From the NCBI GenBank assembly GCA_017437285.1, contig JAFSBM010000070.1, forward strand, positions 1-41,927: DNA of 41,927 nucleotides. The letters run 5' to 3'. Below are positions 29,239 to 39,010 of this stretch, piece by piece. Both the position numbers and the translations under genes were made by a program. The notes beneath the pieces are model-generated. The model was not told the origin of the DNA. It saw only the letters and a list, made by a program, of their open reading frames with translations, and searched no databases. Every line of letters starts with the position of its first letter. Positions within the stretch are counted from its first letter, which is position 1. The DNA is from Ruminococcus sp. GTDB taxonomy: Bacteria > Bacillota > Clostridia > Oscillospirales > Ruminococcaceae.

Positions 29239-31974
29239 ATGAGTATATTCAATCTTTCAACAGAGCCTCCGGAATTAAGCCACGACTGGAAGGTTTTTCA
29301 GCAGTTTATGGGAAATATAGGCGCATTTACATATATCGCAAAAAGTAAAACCGCATACCTTGACGATGTTGCCTGCCATATGCTCTCCTGCTCCGGCAAT
29401 AAACTTAATGAATTTGAGTTTTTCAATCTCCTTGAAAAAATCTCAAAAATGCCCGTGGAAGGTCAGAAGCATATATACCATTTTACAAATAACAATACTT
29501 CAAAATACATTAAAATGAATATTTATGAGTCAAGCGACGAATGGCTTGGATTTGTACAGGATTATACACGTCAGATTTCAAATATGCGTGAAAATGATTT
29601 CGTGGAATATGACCCTGTAACACGACTCCCCTCTTATCCCTATTTCTCACAGCAGATTAAAAAGCTGCTCCCCGATGTGCAGAATTGCTGCCTTGCTACG
29701 CTTTATATCAACGGAATTGAGAAACTTGGTTCATTCCTCCCCGTTGACAGCACAAACAGCTGTATAGCGTCAGTTGCGGAAATCCTCAACAGCTTTGCAG
29801 GGGAAAATGTTCTCATCGGCACAAAGTCAGGATATGAAATGCTGGCATTTTTCAAGGACTGTGACAGAATGTTCATCTACAACATTCTCAACAGTATGGA
29901 CGAAGCGGTGCAGAATTGTATTCTTACCGATGATTTCGGCGAAATTATTGATATTTCCGACAAGAGTAAACTCAGCCTTTATATCGGCTGTTCCTCATAT
30001 CCCAACGAAGCAACTGATTTCAATATGCTTGTCAATTACTCCGAATTTGCCCTCTATGAGGCACGTACTGACCGCAGACACGTTATAAACTGGTTCTCCG
30101 AAAGCAATTACAGCCGTGAAAAGGACGCATACAAGAACGCTCAGCTGTTCAGCAGAATGATTACGGAAAATCTTTTCACATATCACGTTCAGCCTATTGT
30201 TGAAACAACAACGGGAAATATTGTGGCATATGAGGCTCTTATGCGTAGTACAGGGGACCTTAAAATGGAGCCGAAACAAATTCTCTCCATTGCCGCAAAT
30301 CAGAATTCACTTTACGCAATTGAAAAGCTGACATTCTTCAATACAATGAAGCTTATCAGCGAAAATCAGAGCGTTTTTGAAAATAAAAAGCTGTTTATCA
30401 ACTCAATGTGCGAATACAGCCTTAATGATGAGGATTTCAACGAATTATACCTCACATACGGCGAACTTATGGAAAAATGCGTTATTGAAATCGTGGAGGA
30501 CAGCATGGTTACTCCCGAAGCAATTGACCTTATCAAAAAGCGTCTTGCATTTGCCCATACACAGCTTGCCATTGACGATTACGGAACTGGCTATTCCAAC
30601 AGCACAAATCTCCTTAAATATCGCCCTGATTACGTTAAAATTGACCGTTCACTTATTTCGGATATTCACAACGATATGAAGAAGCAGCAGCTTGTTACAC
30701 AGATTATTGACTTCTGCCGTGACAATCAGCTGCAAACTCTTGCAGAGGGCGTTGAAACTGCACAGGAAATGAAAACTGTTATTCGCCTTGGTGTTGACCT
30801 TATTCAGGGTTACTACACCTCGAAGCCTAAGCCTGTTTTTCTTGACAGCATTTCCAAGGACATTAAGGATGAAATTATCAAGACAAATCTTGAAACCCGT
30901 CCCAATGGCTCCAAAAAGGTCTATGCGGCTCAGAATGACGCTGAAATTGACCTGCTGAAACTTGCCCTTGAAAAGTATACCGATATTCACGTTTATCAGA
31001 GCAAACTCACTATTGTAGGTGACCCAGATAAGACTGTGAAAATGAATATCACTATTATGGACAACCACAGCTGTGAACTCAACCTTAAAAATGTAAATAT
31101 CGTAAGCGGAAACAGCAAACCTACTATTACCGTAGGCGAATACGCCCGTCTTGTACTCAATGTTTCAAAGACAAATAAGCTTGCCTATGCAGGTATTTAC
31201 GTGCCTATGGGTTCTCAGTTTGAACTTAAAGGCAAAGGCACTCTTATGCTTGACTGCTATGCTACATACGGCATTGGTATCGGAAACGACTACGAACACA
31301 GCTACGGTGACATTACAATTGATATGGACGGCAGCCTTGAAATTATATGCAACGGCACAGAAACTGTAGCTATCGGCGGCGGTTTCAATGATGACGATTC
31401 GGATATTAAGCTTGTTTCAGGCAACATCAAGGTTGATATGCACACTCACAACGGTATCGGCGTTGGAAGCTTCAACGGCGACGCAAATATTGAAATTTCC
31501 GACAACTGCAAGCTGAATATGGCTCTTGCAGGTAAGAGAATTACAGGTATCGGAAGCTTTACAGGTATTTCCACAATCGGTACATCTGCTGACATCACTA
31601 TGTCATGCAGCAGTGCGGAAGCCGTAGGTATCGGTGTTATCGAGGACGGTGAGGGCAGCATCCTTGTACGCAAGGGTAAAATCACCGCTAAGATGAATGC
31701 CGCTAAACAGGCTTGTATCGGTGCTATCGGCGGCAGTGTAAACACTAAGATTATGAACGCCGATATTCACATCGACTCCGAGGGTGACTATGCCGTTGGT
31801 ATCGGTGACTCCGAGGGAAGCGGAAATGTCTTTATTATGGATTCTTCAATCAATCTGAAAATGGCTTGCGGCAATCCCCGTGATATCTGCTCCGCTGACG
31901 GAGATGTTCAGATTCAGAATTCAACAATTAATTCTCTTGTTAATAATAAGCGTATCGAACACAACAGCAACTGA
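29239..31974 (+). CDS. c-di-GMP phosphodiesterase (EAL) with C-terminal beta-solenoid domain
   Basis: ATG 29239 has CAGGAG at 6 bases; a TTG further up lacks a site. The 911 residues: an N-terminal sensor-like region (1-115), a degenerate GGDEF domain (about 125-285, YDPVTRLPSYPYF; the GGDEF loop is SGYEM, so it cannot synthesise), and an EAL domain (about 300-555) with full catalytic set: YEALMR (Glu332), FINSM, IEIVEDS, DDYGTGYSN, VKIDRSLI, AEGVET and QGYY. It should hydrolyse c-di-GMP. Residues 560-911 form a beta-solenoid with repeated GIG/AIGGG turns (YGIGIGND, VAIGGGFND, NGIGVGSFN, VGIGVIED, VGIGDSEG), a fold usual in secreted carbohydrate-binding proteins. No signal peptide or membrane helix: the whole protein is cytoplasmic. 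Confidence 0.9.
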   Translation: MSIFNLSTEPPELSHDWKVFQQFMGNIGAFTYIAKSKTAYLDDVACHMLSCSGNKLNEFEFFNLLEKISKMPVEGQKHIYHFTNNNTSKYIKMNIYESSDEWLGFVQDYTRQISNMRENDFVEYDPVTRLPSYPYFSQQIKKLLPDVQNCCLATLYINGIEKLGSFLPVDSTNSCIASVAEILNSFAGENVLIGTKSGYEMLAFFKDCDRMFIYNILNSMDEAVQNCILTDDFGEIIDISDKSKLSLYIGCSSYPNEATDFNMLVNYSEFALYEARTDRRHVINWFSESNYSREKDAYKNAQLFSRMITENLFTYHVQPIVETTTGNIVAYEALMRSTGDLKMEPKQILSIAANQNSLYAIEKLTFFNTMKLISENQSVFENKKLFINSMCEYSLNDEDFNELYLTYGELMEKCVIEIVEDSMVTPEAIDLIKKRLAFAHTQLAIDDYGTGYSNSTNLLKYRPDYVKIDRSLISDIHNDMKKQQLVTQIIDFCRDNQLQTLAEGVETAQEMKTVIRLGVDLIQGYYTSKPKPVFLDSISKDIKDEIIKTNLETRPNGSKKVYAAQNDAEIDLLKLALEKYTDIHVYQSKLTIVGDPDKTVKMNITIMDNHSCELNLKNVNIVSGNSKPTITVGEYARLVLNVSKTNKLAYAGIYVPMGSQFELKGKGTLMLDCYATYGIGIGNDYEHSYGDITIDMDGSLEIICNGTETVAIGGGFNDDDSDIKLVSGNIKVDMHTHNGIGVGSFNGDANIEISDNCKLNMALAGKRITGIGSFTGISTIGTSADITMSCSSAEAVGIGVIEDGEGSILVRKGKITAKMNAAKQACIGAIGGSVNTKIMNADIHIDSEGDYAVGIGDSEGSGNVFIMDSSINLKMACGNPRDICSADGDVQIQNSTINSLVNNKRIEHNSN

Positions 31975-32009
31975 TACGCAATTCATAAAAGGAAGGTATT
32001 TTAAAAATT

Positions 32010-33104
32010 ATGAAACTTGGTATGGTTGGACTGCCTAATGTCGGCAAAAGCACACTTTTTAACGCTCTTACAAATGCAGGTGCTGAATCTGCAAACTACC
32101 CGTTCTGCACAATTGAGAAGAATATCGGTATCGTTTCAGTTCCCGATGAAAGACTTGATAAGCTTGCAGAAATGTATGAGCCTGACAAATTTACTCCCGC
32201 AACTCTTGAATTTGTGGATATTGCAGGTCTTGTAAAGGGTGCGTCAAAGGGCGAGGGACTGGGAAATAAATTCCTTGCCGATATTCGTGAGGTTGACGCA
32301 ATCGTTCACGTTGTTCGCTGCTTTGAGGATGACAATATCGTTCACGTTGACGGAAATATCAATCCTCTCCGTGACATTGAAACTATCAATTTAGAGCTTA
32401 TTTTCTCCGATATTGAAATGATTGACCGCCGTATTGACCGTGCAAAAAAAGCAGCTAAGGGCGACAAGAAATATCTTATTGAAATTGATTTTCTTGAAAG
32501 ACTCAAAGAGCATCTTGAAAACGGTAAATCCGCAAGAGGATTTGATTTCACCGATGAAGAGCGTGAACTGATAAAGTCAACTCCCCTGCTCTCCGCTAAG
32601 CCTGTAATCTATGCTGCAAATCTCTGTGAAGCTGATTTTGCAGGAAATATTGAGAATAACGAGAACTACTGCAAGGTTCGCAAGCTTGCAGAGGAAGAAA
32701 ATTCCGCTGTACTCCCGATATGCGCACAGACAGAGGCTGAAATCGCTGAAATGGACGAGGAAGACAAGGCAATGTTCCTTGCTGAACTCGGACTTGAAGT
32801 TTCGGGACTCAACAGAATTATCAAGGAGGGCTATGCACTTCTCGGACTTATTTCCTACCTTACAGCAGGTAAGCCTGAGGTTCGTGCATGGACTATCAAG
32901 CAGGGTACAAAAGCTCCCCAGGCAGCAGGTAAAATCCATACCGACTTTGAAAAGGGCTTTATCCGTGCAGAGGTTATTGCCTTTGACGACCTTATGGAAT
33001 GCGGCACAATGGCAGCTGCAAAGGAAAAAGGTCTTGTTCGCCTTGAAGGTAAGGAATACGTTATGAACGACGGAGATATTGTTCTTTTCAGATTTAATGT
33101 ATAA
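32010..33104 (+). CDS. ychF: YchF/OLA1-type ribosome-binding ATPase
   Basis: The 364 residues have G1 GLPNVGKST, G3 DIAGLVKGASKGEGLG, the altered G4 NLCEAD (NxxE, giving ATP preference), the coiled helical insertion and a TGS domain (from about 280: LISYLTAGKPEVRAWTI, FIRAEVI). Conserved P-loop ATPase of the Obg group that binds ribosomes. It lies 35 bp after the EAL gene with AAGGAAGG before it, so perhaps co-transcribed. Confidence 0.96.
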   Translation: MKLGMVGLPNVGKSTLFNALTNAGAESANYPFCTIEKNIGIVSVPDERLDKLAEMYEPDKFTPATLEFVDIAGLVKGASKGEGLGNKFLADIREVDAIVHVVRCFEDDNIVHVDGNINPLRDIETINLELIFSDIEMIDRRIDRAKKAAKGDKKYLIEIDFLERLKEHLENGKSARGFDFTDEERELIKSTPLLSAKPVIYAANLCEADFAGNIENNENYCKVRKLAEEENSAVLPICAQTEAEIAEMDEEDKAMFLAELGLEVSGLNRIIKEGYALLGLISYLTAGKPEVRAWTIKQGTKAPQAAGKIHTDFEKGFIRAEVIAFDDLMECGTMAAAKEKGLVRLEGKEYVMNDGDIVLFRFNV

Positions 33105-33118
33105 TACTTAAAGATTAT

Positions 33119-33153
33119 ATTTCCCCGAAAAATACTTCGGGGAAATATTTTTT
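33119..33153 (+). terminator. Terminator of ychF
   Basis: ATTTCCCCGAA (33119-33129) with TTCGGGGAAAT (33136-33146), then ATTTTTT. Confidence 0.9.
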
Positions 33154-33176
33154 ACAAAAATTTCACACACAACCTA

Positions 33177-33205
33177 TTGCATTTTTTGTCGATTTATGAT
33201 ACAAT
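33177..33205 (+). promoter_or_regulatory. Promoter of the NfeD-SPFH operon
   Basis: TTGCAT (33177-33182), 17-bp spacer, TACAAT (33200-33205), TGA before the -10. Confidence 0.7.
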
Positions 33206-33272
33206 ATCATTGTAGGGATTTATCACTTTACCGCATACCAAAAATATGCAAAAATTTCAAAGGGGGTATACT

Positions 33273-33707
33273 ATGGACATAATCCTATGGGCGGTACTTA
33301 TTGTTGTATTTGTCATTGTAGAATTCTGCACTGTTCAGCTTGTTTCAATCTGGCTTGCTGTTGCATCCCTGATTACGCTGATATGCTCACTCTGCTTTGA
33401 CAGTCTTTCTCTCATCGGTCAGCTGGCAATTTTCGTCATAACATCAGCGATACTTGTGACGACAACTCTGCCGCTAATCAAAAAAAGACTCAACAAAAAG
33501 CACATTGCAACAAATTCCGAGCTTGAAATCGGCAAAAACGCTACTGTTATCGAGGAAATTAATCCCGATAAGGGAACAGGGCGTGTAACACTTAACGGTG
33601 TTGACTGGGGTGCTGTTTCAGCTGATAACGGAATTATTCCAAAGGACAGCATTGTTGTTGTCAAGGAAATCATAAGCACAAAACTCATTGTTGAAAAGAA
33701 AAATTAA
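33273..33707 (+). CDS. NfeD-like membrane protein
   Basis: ATG 33273 (MDIILWAVLIV) follows AAAGGGGG; the frame to 33246 has no such site. The 144 residues have two to three transmembrane helices (about 3-70) and a C-terminal OB-fold domain (about 80-144, IGKNATVIEEINPDKGTGRVTLNGVDWGAVS), the layout of short NfeD proteins. It lies 18 bp before the SPFH gene, its usual partner; the two build membrane microdomains. Confidence 0.92.
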   Translation: MDIILWAVLIVVFVIVEFCTVQLVSIWLAVASLITLICSLCFDSLSLIGQLAIFVITSAILVTTTLPLIKKRLNKKHIATNSELEIGKNATVIEEINPDKGTGRVTLNGVDWGAVSADNGIIPKDSIVVVKEIISTKLIVEKKN

Positions 33708-33725
33708 GTATAGGAGATTATTTTT

Positions 33726-34703
33726 ATGGAAAATTTAGGTACTATTATTATTCTTGCAATTATTGTATTTGCAGTAATTATTTTCATCAGATGCTTTAGA
33801 ATCGTACCACAGGCTCACGTTTTTGTTATTGAGCGTCTTGGTTCATTCAAAACAGAATGGGAAACAGGTTTCCACGTTCTTGTGCCTTTCATCGACAGAA
33901 TTGCAAGCCGTGTTTCACTTAAAGAAAAGGTTGTTGACTTCAAGCCGCAGCCTGTTATCACTAAGGATAACGTAACAATGCAGATTGATACTGTTGTATT
34001 CTATCAGATTACTGATGCTAAGCAGTACACATACGGTGTTGAGCGTCCTCTCGCAGCTATTGAGAACCTTTCCGCTACAACACTCCGTAACATCATCGGC
34101 GAACTTGAACTCGACGCTACACTTACTTCCCGTGATGTTATCAACACAAAAATTACAGCTATTCTCGACCAGGCTACTGACCGCTGGGGTATCAAGGTTA
34201 ACCGTGTAGAGTTGAAGAACATTCTTCCTCCCCGTGAAATTCAGGACGCTATGGAAAAGCAGATGAAGGCTGAGCGTGAAAGACGTGAAAAGATTCTTCA
34301 GGCTGAGGGTGACAAGAAGTCACAGATTCTCGTTGCAGAAGGTGAAAAGGAATCGCAGATTCTCCGTGCGCAGGCTAAGAAAGAGTCACAGATTCTTGAG
34401 GCTGAGGCTGAAAAGCAGGCTATGATTCTCCGTGCTGACGCTGTTCGTGAGCAGAAAGTCCTTGAGGCTACCGGTGAGGCTCAGGCTATTGAGCTTGTAC
34501 AGCAGGCTCTCGCAGACAGCCTTGTTAAGCTTTCACAGGCTAACCCCTCTGAAAAGGTTATTCAGCTTAAATCTCTTGAAGCCTTTGCAAAGGCAGCTGA
34601 CGGTAAGTCCACAAAGATTATCATTCCAAGTGAAATTCAGGGACTTGCAGGTCTTGCAGCTGGTCTTAAAGGTATCGTAGACAACGATTCAGTTAAGCAG
34701 TAA
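33726..34703 (+). CDS. SPFH/stomatin-like membrane protein (QmcA/paraslipin type)
   Basis: Of 325 residues, 1-22 are a membrane anchor; the SPFH domain (about 23-190) has RIVPQAHVFVIERLGSFK, VDFKPQPVITKDNVTMQIDT and ELDATLTSRDVIN. The 190-260 region is an Ala/Glu-rich coiled coil with repeated ESQIL and EAEAEKQAMILRADA units for oligomerisation. The C-terminal end is Gly/Ala-rich. Partner of the NfeD protein upstream. Confidence 0.93.
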   Translation: MENLGTIIILAIIVFAVIIFIRCFRIVPQAHVFVIERLGSFKTEWETGFHVLVPFIDRIASRVSLKEKVVDFKPQPVITKDNVTMQIDTVVFYQITDAKQYTYGVERPLAAIENLSATTLRNIIGELELDATLTSRDVINTKITAILDQATDRWGIKVNRVELKNILPPREIQDAMEKQMKAERERREKILQAEGDKKSQILVAEGEKESQILRAQAKKESQILEAEAEKQAMILRADAVREQKVLEATGEAQAIELVQQALADSLVKLSQANPSEKVIQLKSLEAFAKAADGKSTKIIIPSEIQGLAGLAAGLKGIVDNDSVKQ

Positions 34704-34759
34704 ATTTATCCCTACAAATTCAAAAACTGAGTTATGAGCGGCAGCAACCGCATAAAAAT

Positions 34760-34800
34760 AAATCCAGAGAAGAAAACAGTCTTCTCTGGATTTTTATTTT
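34760..34800. terminator. Bidirectional terminator, SPFH / GH105
   Basis: AAATCCAGAGAAGA (34760-34773) with TCTTCTCTGGATTT (34780-34793), A/T runs on both sides, between convergent genes. Confidence 0.9.
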
Positions 34801-34851
34801 GTATTCATACCAATCCCTAAAACAACATCACAACCAACGCAAAGCTAATTC

Positions 34852-35964
34852 TTAATTCTTAATTAACTCCGCCGCTGCCATAAGATACGGTGCAATTCCC
34901 TTAGCTTCGTTTTCAACAATTCTTTCGCTGAGGTAGTATTCAGCGGAGCCGTCACGATTATTTGCTCCACCTAATCCGCCCATAAGGCAGATATTTTTCA
35001 GCACGGGAATATCACCGCTTCTGTCAGTATATTTTTCAGTAACCGTCAGTAGTGCCTTTTCGCCAATATCCGCCGCAGCTTTATCAACAATGCCAAGATT
35101 ATACCCCTTTAACGCTCCGTAGGCAAAAAGGAGAGTTCCGCTTGTTTCGGGATAATTCCCTGCAAGGTCAGTTCTCGTGGGCAGCTGCAACAGCATGCCC
35201 TCATCGGTAACATATCGGCTGAGGGCAGTTAAATGCTCTTTCAGCATTTCCCCGATTTCCTTATTTTCCGTGATTTCATACAATTCCGCAAGACCTGCAC
35301 AGAGCCAGCCGTTTGACCTCAGCCAGAACTGTGATGAAAGACCTGTTTTTTTATCAGCCCACAGCATACTTTTAGTTTCGTCGTAGCCGTGATAGTAAAG
35401 ACCAGTTTCCTTATCAAGCATAACATCACGAATATTCATCATCTGCAAAATAGCGTCAATTATTATACTTCTGTCGTCTTTTATTCTGCCGTACATTGCC
35501 ATAAAGGGCAGCACCATAAATGCACCGTCAAGCCACATCTGATTAGGATAAATCGCCTTATGCCAGAAACTGCCGCATTTCAGCCGTGGGTGATTTTTCA
35601 GCTGTTCGTTATACAGCCACTCATAGGCAAGGCGATAACGCTCGTCCCCCGTTATCCTGTGCAGCTTTATAAGATTTACTCCCCCGCATATGTTGTCAAG
35701 GTTGTAATCCGTGATATTCATTGTGGGGATTTTTCCGTATTCGTCAACATAGCTGTCAGTAAATTTCACAGCATAATCAATATACTCATCTTTGCCGAAC
35801 ATCAGCAAAGAACGTATAATACAGCTGTCCATATAGTTCCATTTCGACTGCTTGCGGAATATATAATTTTCCCTGTTCCATTTCGGACGCATAGGAGCTG
35901 AGGTTAAAACAAGCTTTTCAATATATTCACGGGCAGTCTGTTCAATCAGGGTTTTGTCCGTCAT
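34852..35964 (-). CDS. GH105 unsaturated rhamnogalacturonyl/uronyl hydrolase
   Basis: ATG 35964 (MTDKTLIEQTAREY) has AGGAGG 9 bases before and overlaps the upstream permease stop as ATGA; a longer frame lies within that permease. The 370 residues are typical of the (alpha/alpha)6 GH88/GH105 fold: GSFWHKAIYPNQMWLDGAFM (the Asp in LDGAF is the expected catalytic acid), YYHGYDETKSMLWAD, FWLRSNGW. No signal peptide: cytoplasmic, acting on imported oligosaccharides with a delta-4,5-unsaturated end made by pectin lyases. It ends the SBP-permease-permease operon, which would import its substrate. Confidence 0.92.
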   Translation of the reverse strand: MTDKTLIEQTAREYIEKLVLTSAPMRPKWNRENYIFRKQSKWNYMDSCIIRSLLMFGKDEYIDYAVKFTDSYVDEYGKIPTMNITDYNLDNICGGVNLIKLHRITGDERYRLAYEWLYNEQLKNHPRLKCGSFWHKAIYPNQMWLDGAFMVLPFMAMYGRIKDDRSIIIDAILQMMNIRDVMLDKETGLYYHGYDETKSMLWADKKTGLSSQFWLRSNGWLCAGLAELYEITENKEIGEMLKEHLTALSRYVTDEGMLLQLPTRTDLAGNYPETSGTLLFAYGALKGYNLGIVDKAAADIGEKALLTVTEKYTDRSGDIPVLKNICLMGGLGGANNRDGSAEYYLSERIVENEAKGIAPYLMAAAELIKN

Positions 35965-36788
35965 CCCGACAAACCTCCTGCGGTAATACCGCTTAAAAAT
36001 TTTTTCTGTGCAAGTCCGAATACTGCAATTGAGGGTATAAGACCAATTACGGACATTGCCAGTATTTTGCATTGCTCATAGCCGTTTCCCGTACTGTCAG
36101 CGGATAGCCGCAGTATAAGAGAAAGGGGATATTTTTCAACAGAGCTTATCATAATAAGTGGAGTCAGAAAGTCATTCATCGTCCATAAAAATGTAAATAC
36201 GCAGACTGATACAATTACAGGGCGGATACATGGGATAAGAATATGCACAAGTATCTGCATTGAATTGCAGCCGTCAATTCGTGCCGCTTCGTCAAATTCT
36301 TTTGGAACGCCCTTGAAAAACTGAATCATCATAAATACAAATGTACCCTCTGCCGCAAAAAGTGCAGGAATTGTCAGGGGAATATATGTATCAAGAACTC
36401 CAAGATTGCTCCACATAAGGTACATAGGCATAATTGTGACAATGGCAGGCATAAACATTGTACCCATAAAAAGTGCGTAGAATAACCTTTTTAATGGAAA
36501 ATCAAAACGTGCAAAGCCGTATGCCGTAAGAACCGATGATACAACTGCAAAAACAGTTTTCGGCAGGATTATTGCAAATGTGTTGAGGAAATAATGCCCC
36601 ATAGTGTAATCCGTCACCGTCTGCCATGCCCTTTTGTAAATGGAAAAATCCAAGTGCTGCGGTATAAACCAGATTGTTGAAAATATTTCCTCATTTGATT
36701 TGAAGCTTGCCCCTACAAGCCACAAAAGAGGATATAGCATGATAATTCCGCACAGGGTAAGGGGAATATAAATAATAGCCTTTTTCAT
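35961..36788 (-). CDS. Carbohydrate ABC transporter permease (MalG-like)
   Basis: ATG 36788 (MKKAIIYIPLT) overlaps the preceding permease stop by 4 bp. The 275 residues have six helices and the EAA loop EFDEAARIDGCNSMQILVHI, ending KKFLSGITAGGLSG as in CUT1-family MalG-like subunits. The longer frame runs back into the neighbour. Confidence 0.94.
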   Translation of the reverse strand: MKKAIIYIPLTLCGIIMLYPLLWLVGASFKSNEEIFSTIWFIPQHLDFSIYKRAWQTVTDYTMGHYFLNTFAIILPKTVFAVVSSVLTAYGFARFDFPLKRLFYALFMGTMFMPAIVTIMPMYLMWSNLGVLDTYIPLTIPALFAAEGTFVFMMIQFFKGVPKEFDEAARIDGCNSMQILVHILIPCIRPVIVSVCVFTFLWTMNDFLTPLIMISSVEKYPLSLILRLSADSTGNGYEQCKILAMSVIGLIPSIAVFGLAQKKFLSGITAGGLSG

Positions 36789-37672
36789 ATTTCCGCCCTG
36801 CCCCTCTTTGTAACAGCTGTCATAATTCCCACGATTAAGGCAATAATCACGAACATTACCCACGATATTGCGTTGGCATATCCCATATTGTGATAGCTGA
36901 ACATTTCGTCGTAAACCAACATTCCGAGGGTGTATGTGCTTTTCAGCGGTCCGCCGCCTGTTATCATATAGGGAGCGTTGAATTCCTGCATTGCCGCAAT
37001 AATCTGCAATATGAGATTAAGGAAAAACACATTTTTCAGCAATGGCAGAGTAATTGCAAAAAATCCACGTATTCTGCCGCAGCCGTCAACTCTTGCCGCT
37101 TCGTAGTATTCCTTTGGAATATCCCTCAATGCGTTGAGGAAAATTACCATTGTTGAGCCGAATTCCCACAGCCTTAACAGGATTATTATTCCCATTGCCG
37201 CAGCTGAATTGCCATACCAGCCTATGGGAGATAGTCCCACAGCTTCAAGAAGCTGATTTGCAAGACCGTCAGCGGTAAACAAAAATTGCCACATAATTAC
37301 AACTGCGAGATTTGAGCCGAGTATTGAGGGAATGTAGAAAATTGTGCGGTAAACGCCCATTCCCTTTATCTGCATATTCAGCACAATTGCCGCAAACAGC
37401 GAAAATATAAGCTTCAGCGGCACAAGTATTGCCGTGTATTTCAGCGTCACGGCGGTGGCATTGATAAAGCCTTTGTCCGTCAGCATACGGCTGTAATTTT
37501 CGCCGCCGATAAATTCGGGGCTGCGTATGCCGTTGTAGTCCGTCAGTCCAAGGAGAAATGATGATATGAACGGGTATGCCGTAAACAGGATAAAACCTGC
37601 TATAAACGGCAGTATCAGCAGTAAACCCGTATAACTTTTCACTCCAATGGGATTACGGTACTTTTTCTTCAT
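36785..37672 (-). CDS. Carbohydrate ABC transporter permease (MalF/UgpA-like)
   Basis: The 295-residue subunit has six helices, LLILPFIAGFILFTAYPF at the start and the EAA loop EYYEAARVDGCGRIRGFFAI. It starts in a 4-bp ATGA overlap with the solute-binding protein gene, with GGAGAG upstream. No ATPase gene is in the operon, so a shared MsmX-type ATPase elsewhere is expected. Confidence 0.94.
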   Translation of the reverse strand: MKKKYRNPIGVKSYTGLLLILPFIAGFILFTAYPFISSFLLGLTDYNGIRSPEFIGGENYSRMLTDKGFINATAVTLKYTAILVPLKLIFSLFAAIVLNMQIKGMGVYRTIFYIPSILGSNLAVVIMWQFLFTADGLANQLLEAVGLSPIGWYGNSAAAMGIIILLRLWEFGSTMVIFLNALRDIPKEYYEAARVDGCGRIRGFFAITLPLLKNVFFLNLILQIIAAMQEFNAPYMITGGGPLKSTYTLGMLVYDEMFSYHNMGYANAISWVMFVIIALIVGIMTAVTKRGRAEI

Positions 37673-38976
37673 TTTTTAATTCTCTCCAGATAGTCGTTGA
37701 TTGAAAAATACATTTCACGGGCGGCTTCTTCCGTACTTACCGCATTAAACGAAATCTGCTCTATTGCGGAATTATAGAAGGATTTCATCTGTGCAAGCTC
37801 CATATAAGGGCTTATTGTTACGGTATCAAGTTCATCAAGAAGCCTGTCATTTTCTTCTGCAAGCCCTGTAAGAAGTCCGCTTTCTTCAAGGCTTTTTTCA
37901 GCGGTATGAGATGCAGGAATACCTCTTGTAGTTCCAAGCACCTTAGCCGCTTCCCCGTCGTTGAGTATAAAATTAAGAAATTCCGCCGCTTCATCGGGAT
38001 AATCCGTATTTGCGGAAATAGTGTACAGCAGCGACGGTTTAACCATCCAGCCGCCATTATTTCCATTTTCGTCCGACAGCAATGCACCTGCTTCTAAAAC
38101 TCCCTCAGAAAGTGACATTTCATATTTTCCAACAGAACTGCCCCATTCAAGAACTCCGCCAATCCTCCCTTGAATAAATTCAGGAGATTGATATAATGCC
38201 GCTGTTCCGTCCTCATCTGTGCGTATATCAACTGTGCGGATTACCTTATTATCTTCAAGAGTTTTATAAAAATCAAGAGCCATTTTTATATCTTCCTCAG
38301 TAAATCCAAGCTTTCCGTCAAGGGAAATAAACTGCTTGCCTGTTTTCTGCTGAACATAGACCACCGCAAGATACCAAGCAGTTCCCCCTGATTGAGCGTC
38401 AAGGTCAAGGGGATAAAGCCCGTGACTGCTGAATTTTTCGCCAAGGGAAATAAGCTCCGTCCAATTCGTCGGATATTCCGCACCTACACGCTTATAGGTT
38501 TCGGAATTGTAGAACAAGCCTCTGCCGCTTACAGAAACTGCAATGCCGTTCAGCTTGCCCTCAACCTGCCCGAATTGGAGAATTTCGCTGTCAAAATTGT
38601 CAAGTTCTATTCTGTCAGAAAGAAGATTAAGGTCATAGAAGCCTTTTCCGTCCTGTGAAAAAGATATGAGCCAGTCGTAGTTTATCTGAATTATGTCAGG
38701 CTCTGTGCCGCCGCTTAACTGTGCCGTAATCTTTTCCGTCCAGCCATCCCAGCCGCCATATTCGGGAATTACAGTAATATCGGGGTGCCGTTCATTCCAC
38801 AGTTCAATGGCATCAAGGGTTGCCTCGTGACGGTCATCACCTCCCCACCACGAAAAACGGAGAGTACATTTATCCAGTTTTCCGTCAGGAGCAGTAATCT
38901 GAGATTTTCTGTTTTCACAGGCTGAAAGAGAGATAAGACAGCCCAGTGCCGCCGCTATTAAAATTAATTTTTTCAT
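37669..38976 (-). CDS. Carbohydrate ABC solute-binding lipoprotein
   Basis: The 435 residues begin with a signal peptide and lipobox LSAC (Cys at about 20). Family 1 solute-binding fold: LRFSWWGGDDRHEATLDAIE, EYGGWDGWTEKITAQLSGGTEPDIIQI, NWTELISLGEKF, EFLNFILNDGEAAKVLGTTRGIP. Aromatic residues such as WW near the start may contact sugar. First gene of the operon; its leader contains repeat B2. With GH105 downstream the likely cargo is an unsaturated pectin-derived oligosaccharide. Confidence 0.93.
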   Translation of the reverse strand: MKKLILIAAALGCLISLSACENRKSQITAPDGKLDKCTLRFSWWGGDDRHEATLDAIELWNERHPDITVIPEYGGWDGWTEKITAQLSGGTEPDIIQINYDWLISFSQDGKGFYDLNLLSDRIELDNFDSEILQFGQVEGKLNGIAVSVSGRGLFYNSETYKRVGAEYPTNWTELISLGEKFSSHGLYPLDLDAQSGGTAWYLAVVYVQQKTGKQFISLDGKLGFTEEDIKMALDFYKTLEDNKVIRTVDIRTDEDGTAALYQSPEFIQGRIGGVLEWGSSVGKYEMSLSEGVLEAGALLSDENGNNGGWMVKPSLLYTISANTDYPDEAAEFLNFILNDGEAAKVLGTTRGIPASHTAEKSLEESGLLTGLAEENDRLLDELDTVTISPYMELAQMKSFYNSAIEQISFNAVSTEEAAREMYFSINDYLERIKK

Positions 38977-39010
38977 ACTCTCAATCCTTAAATATTATGA
39001 TACTACTTAC

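Noticed and set aside
29600..30110. Active diguanylate cyclase domain in the EAL protein
   Set aside because: The GGDEF signature is replaced by SGYEM, so cyclase activity is not expected.
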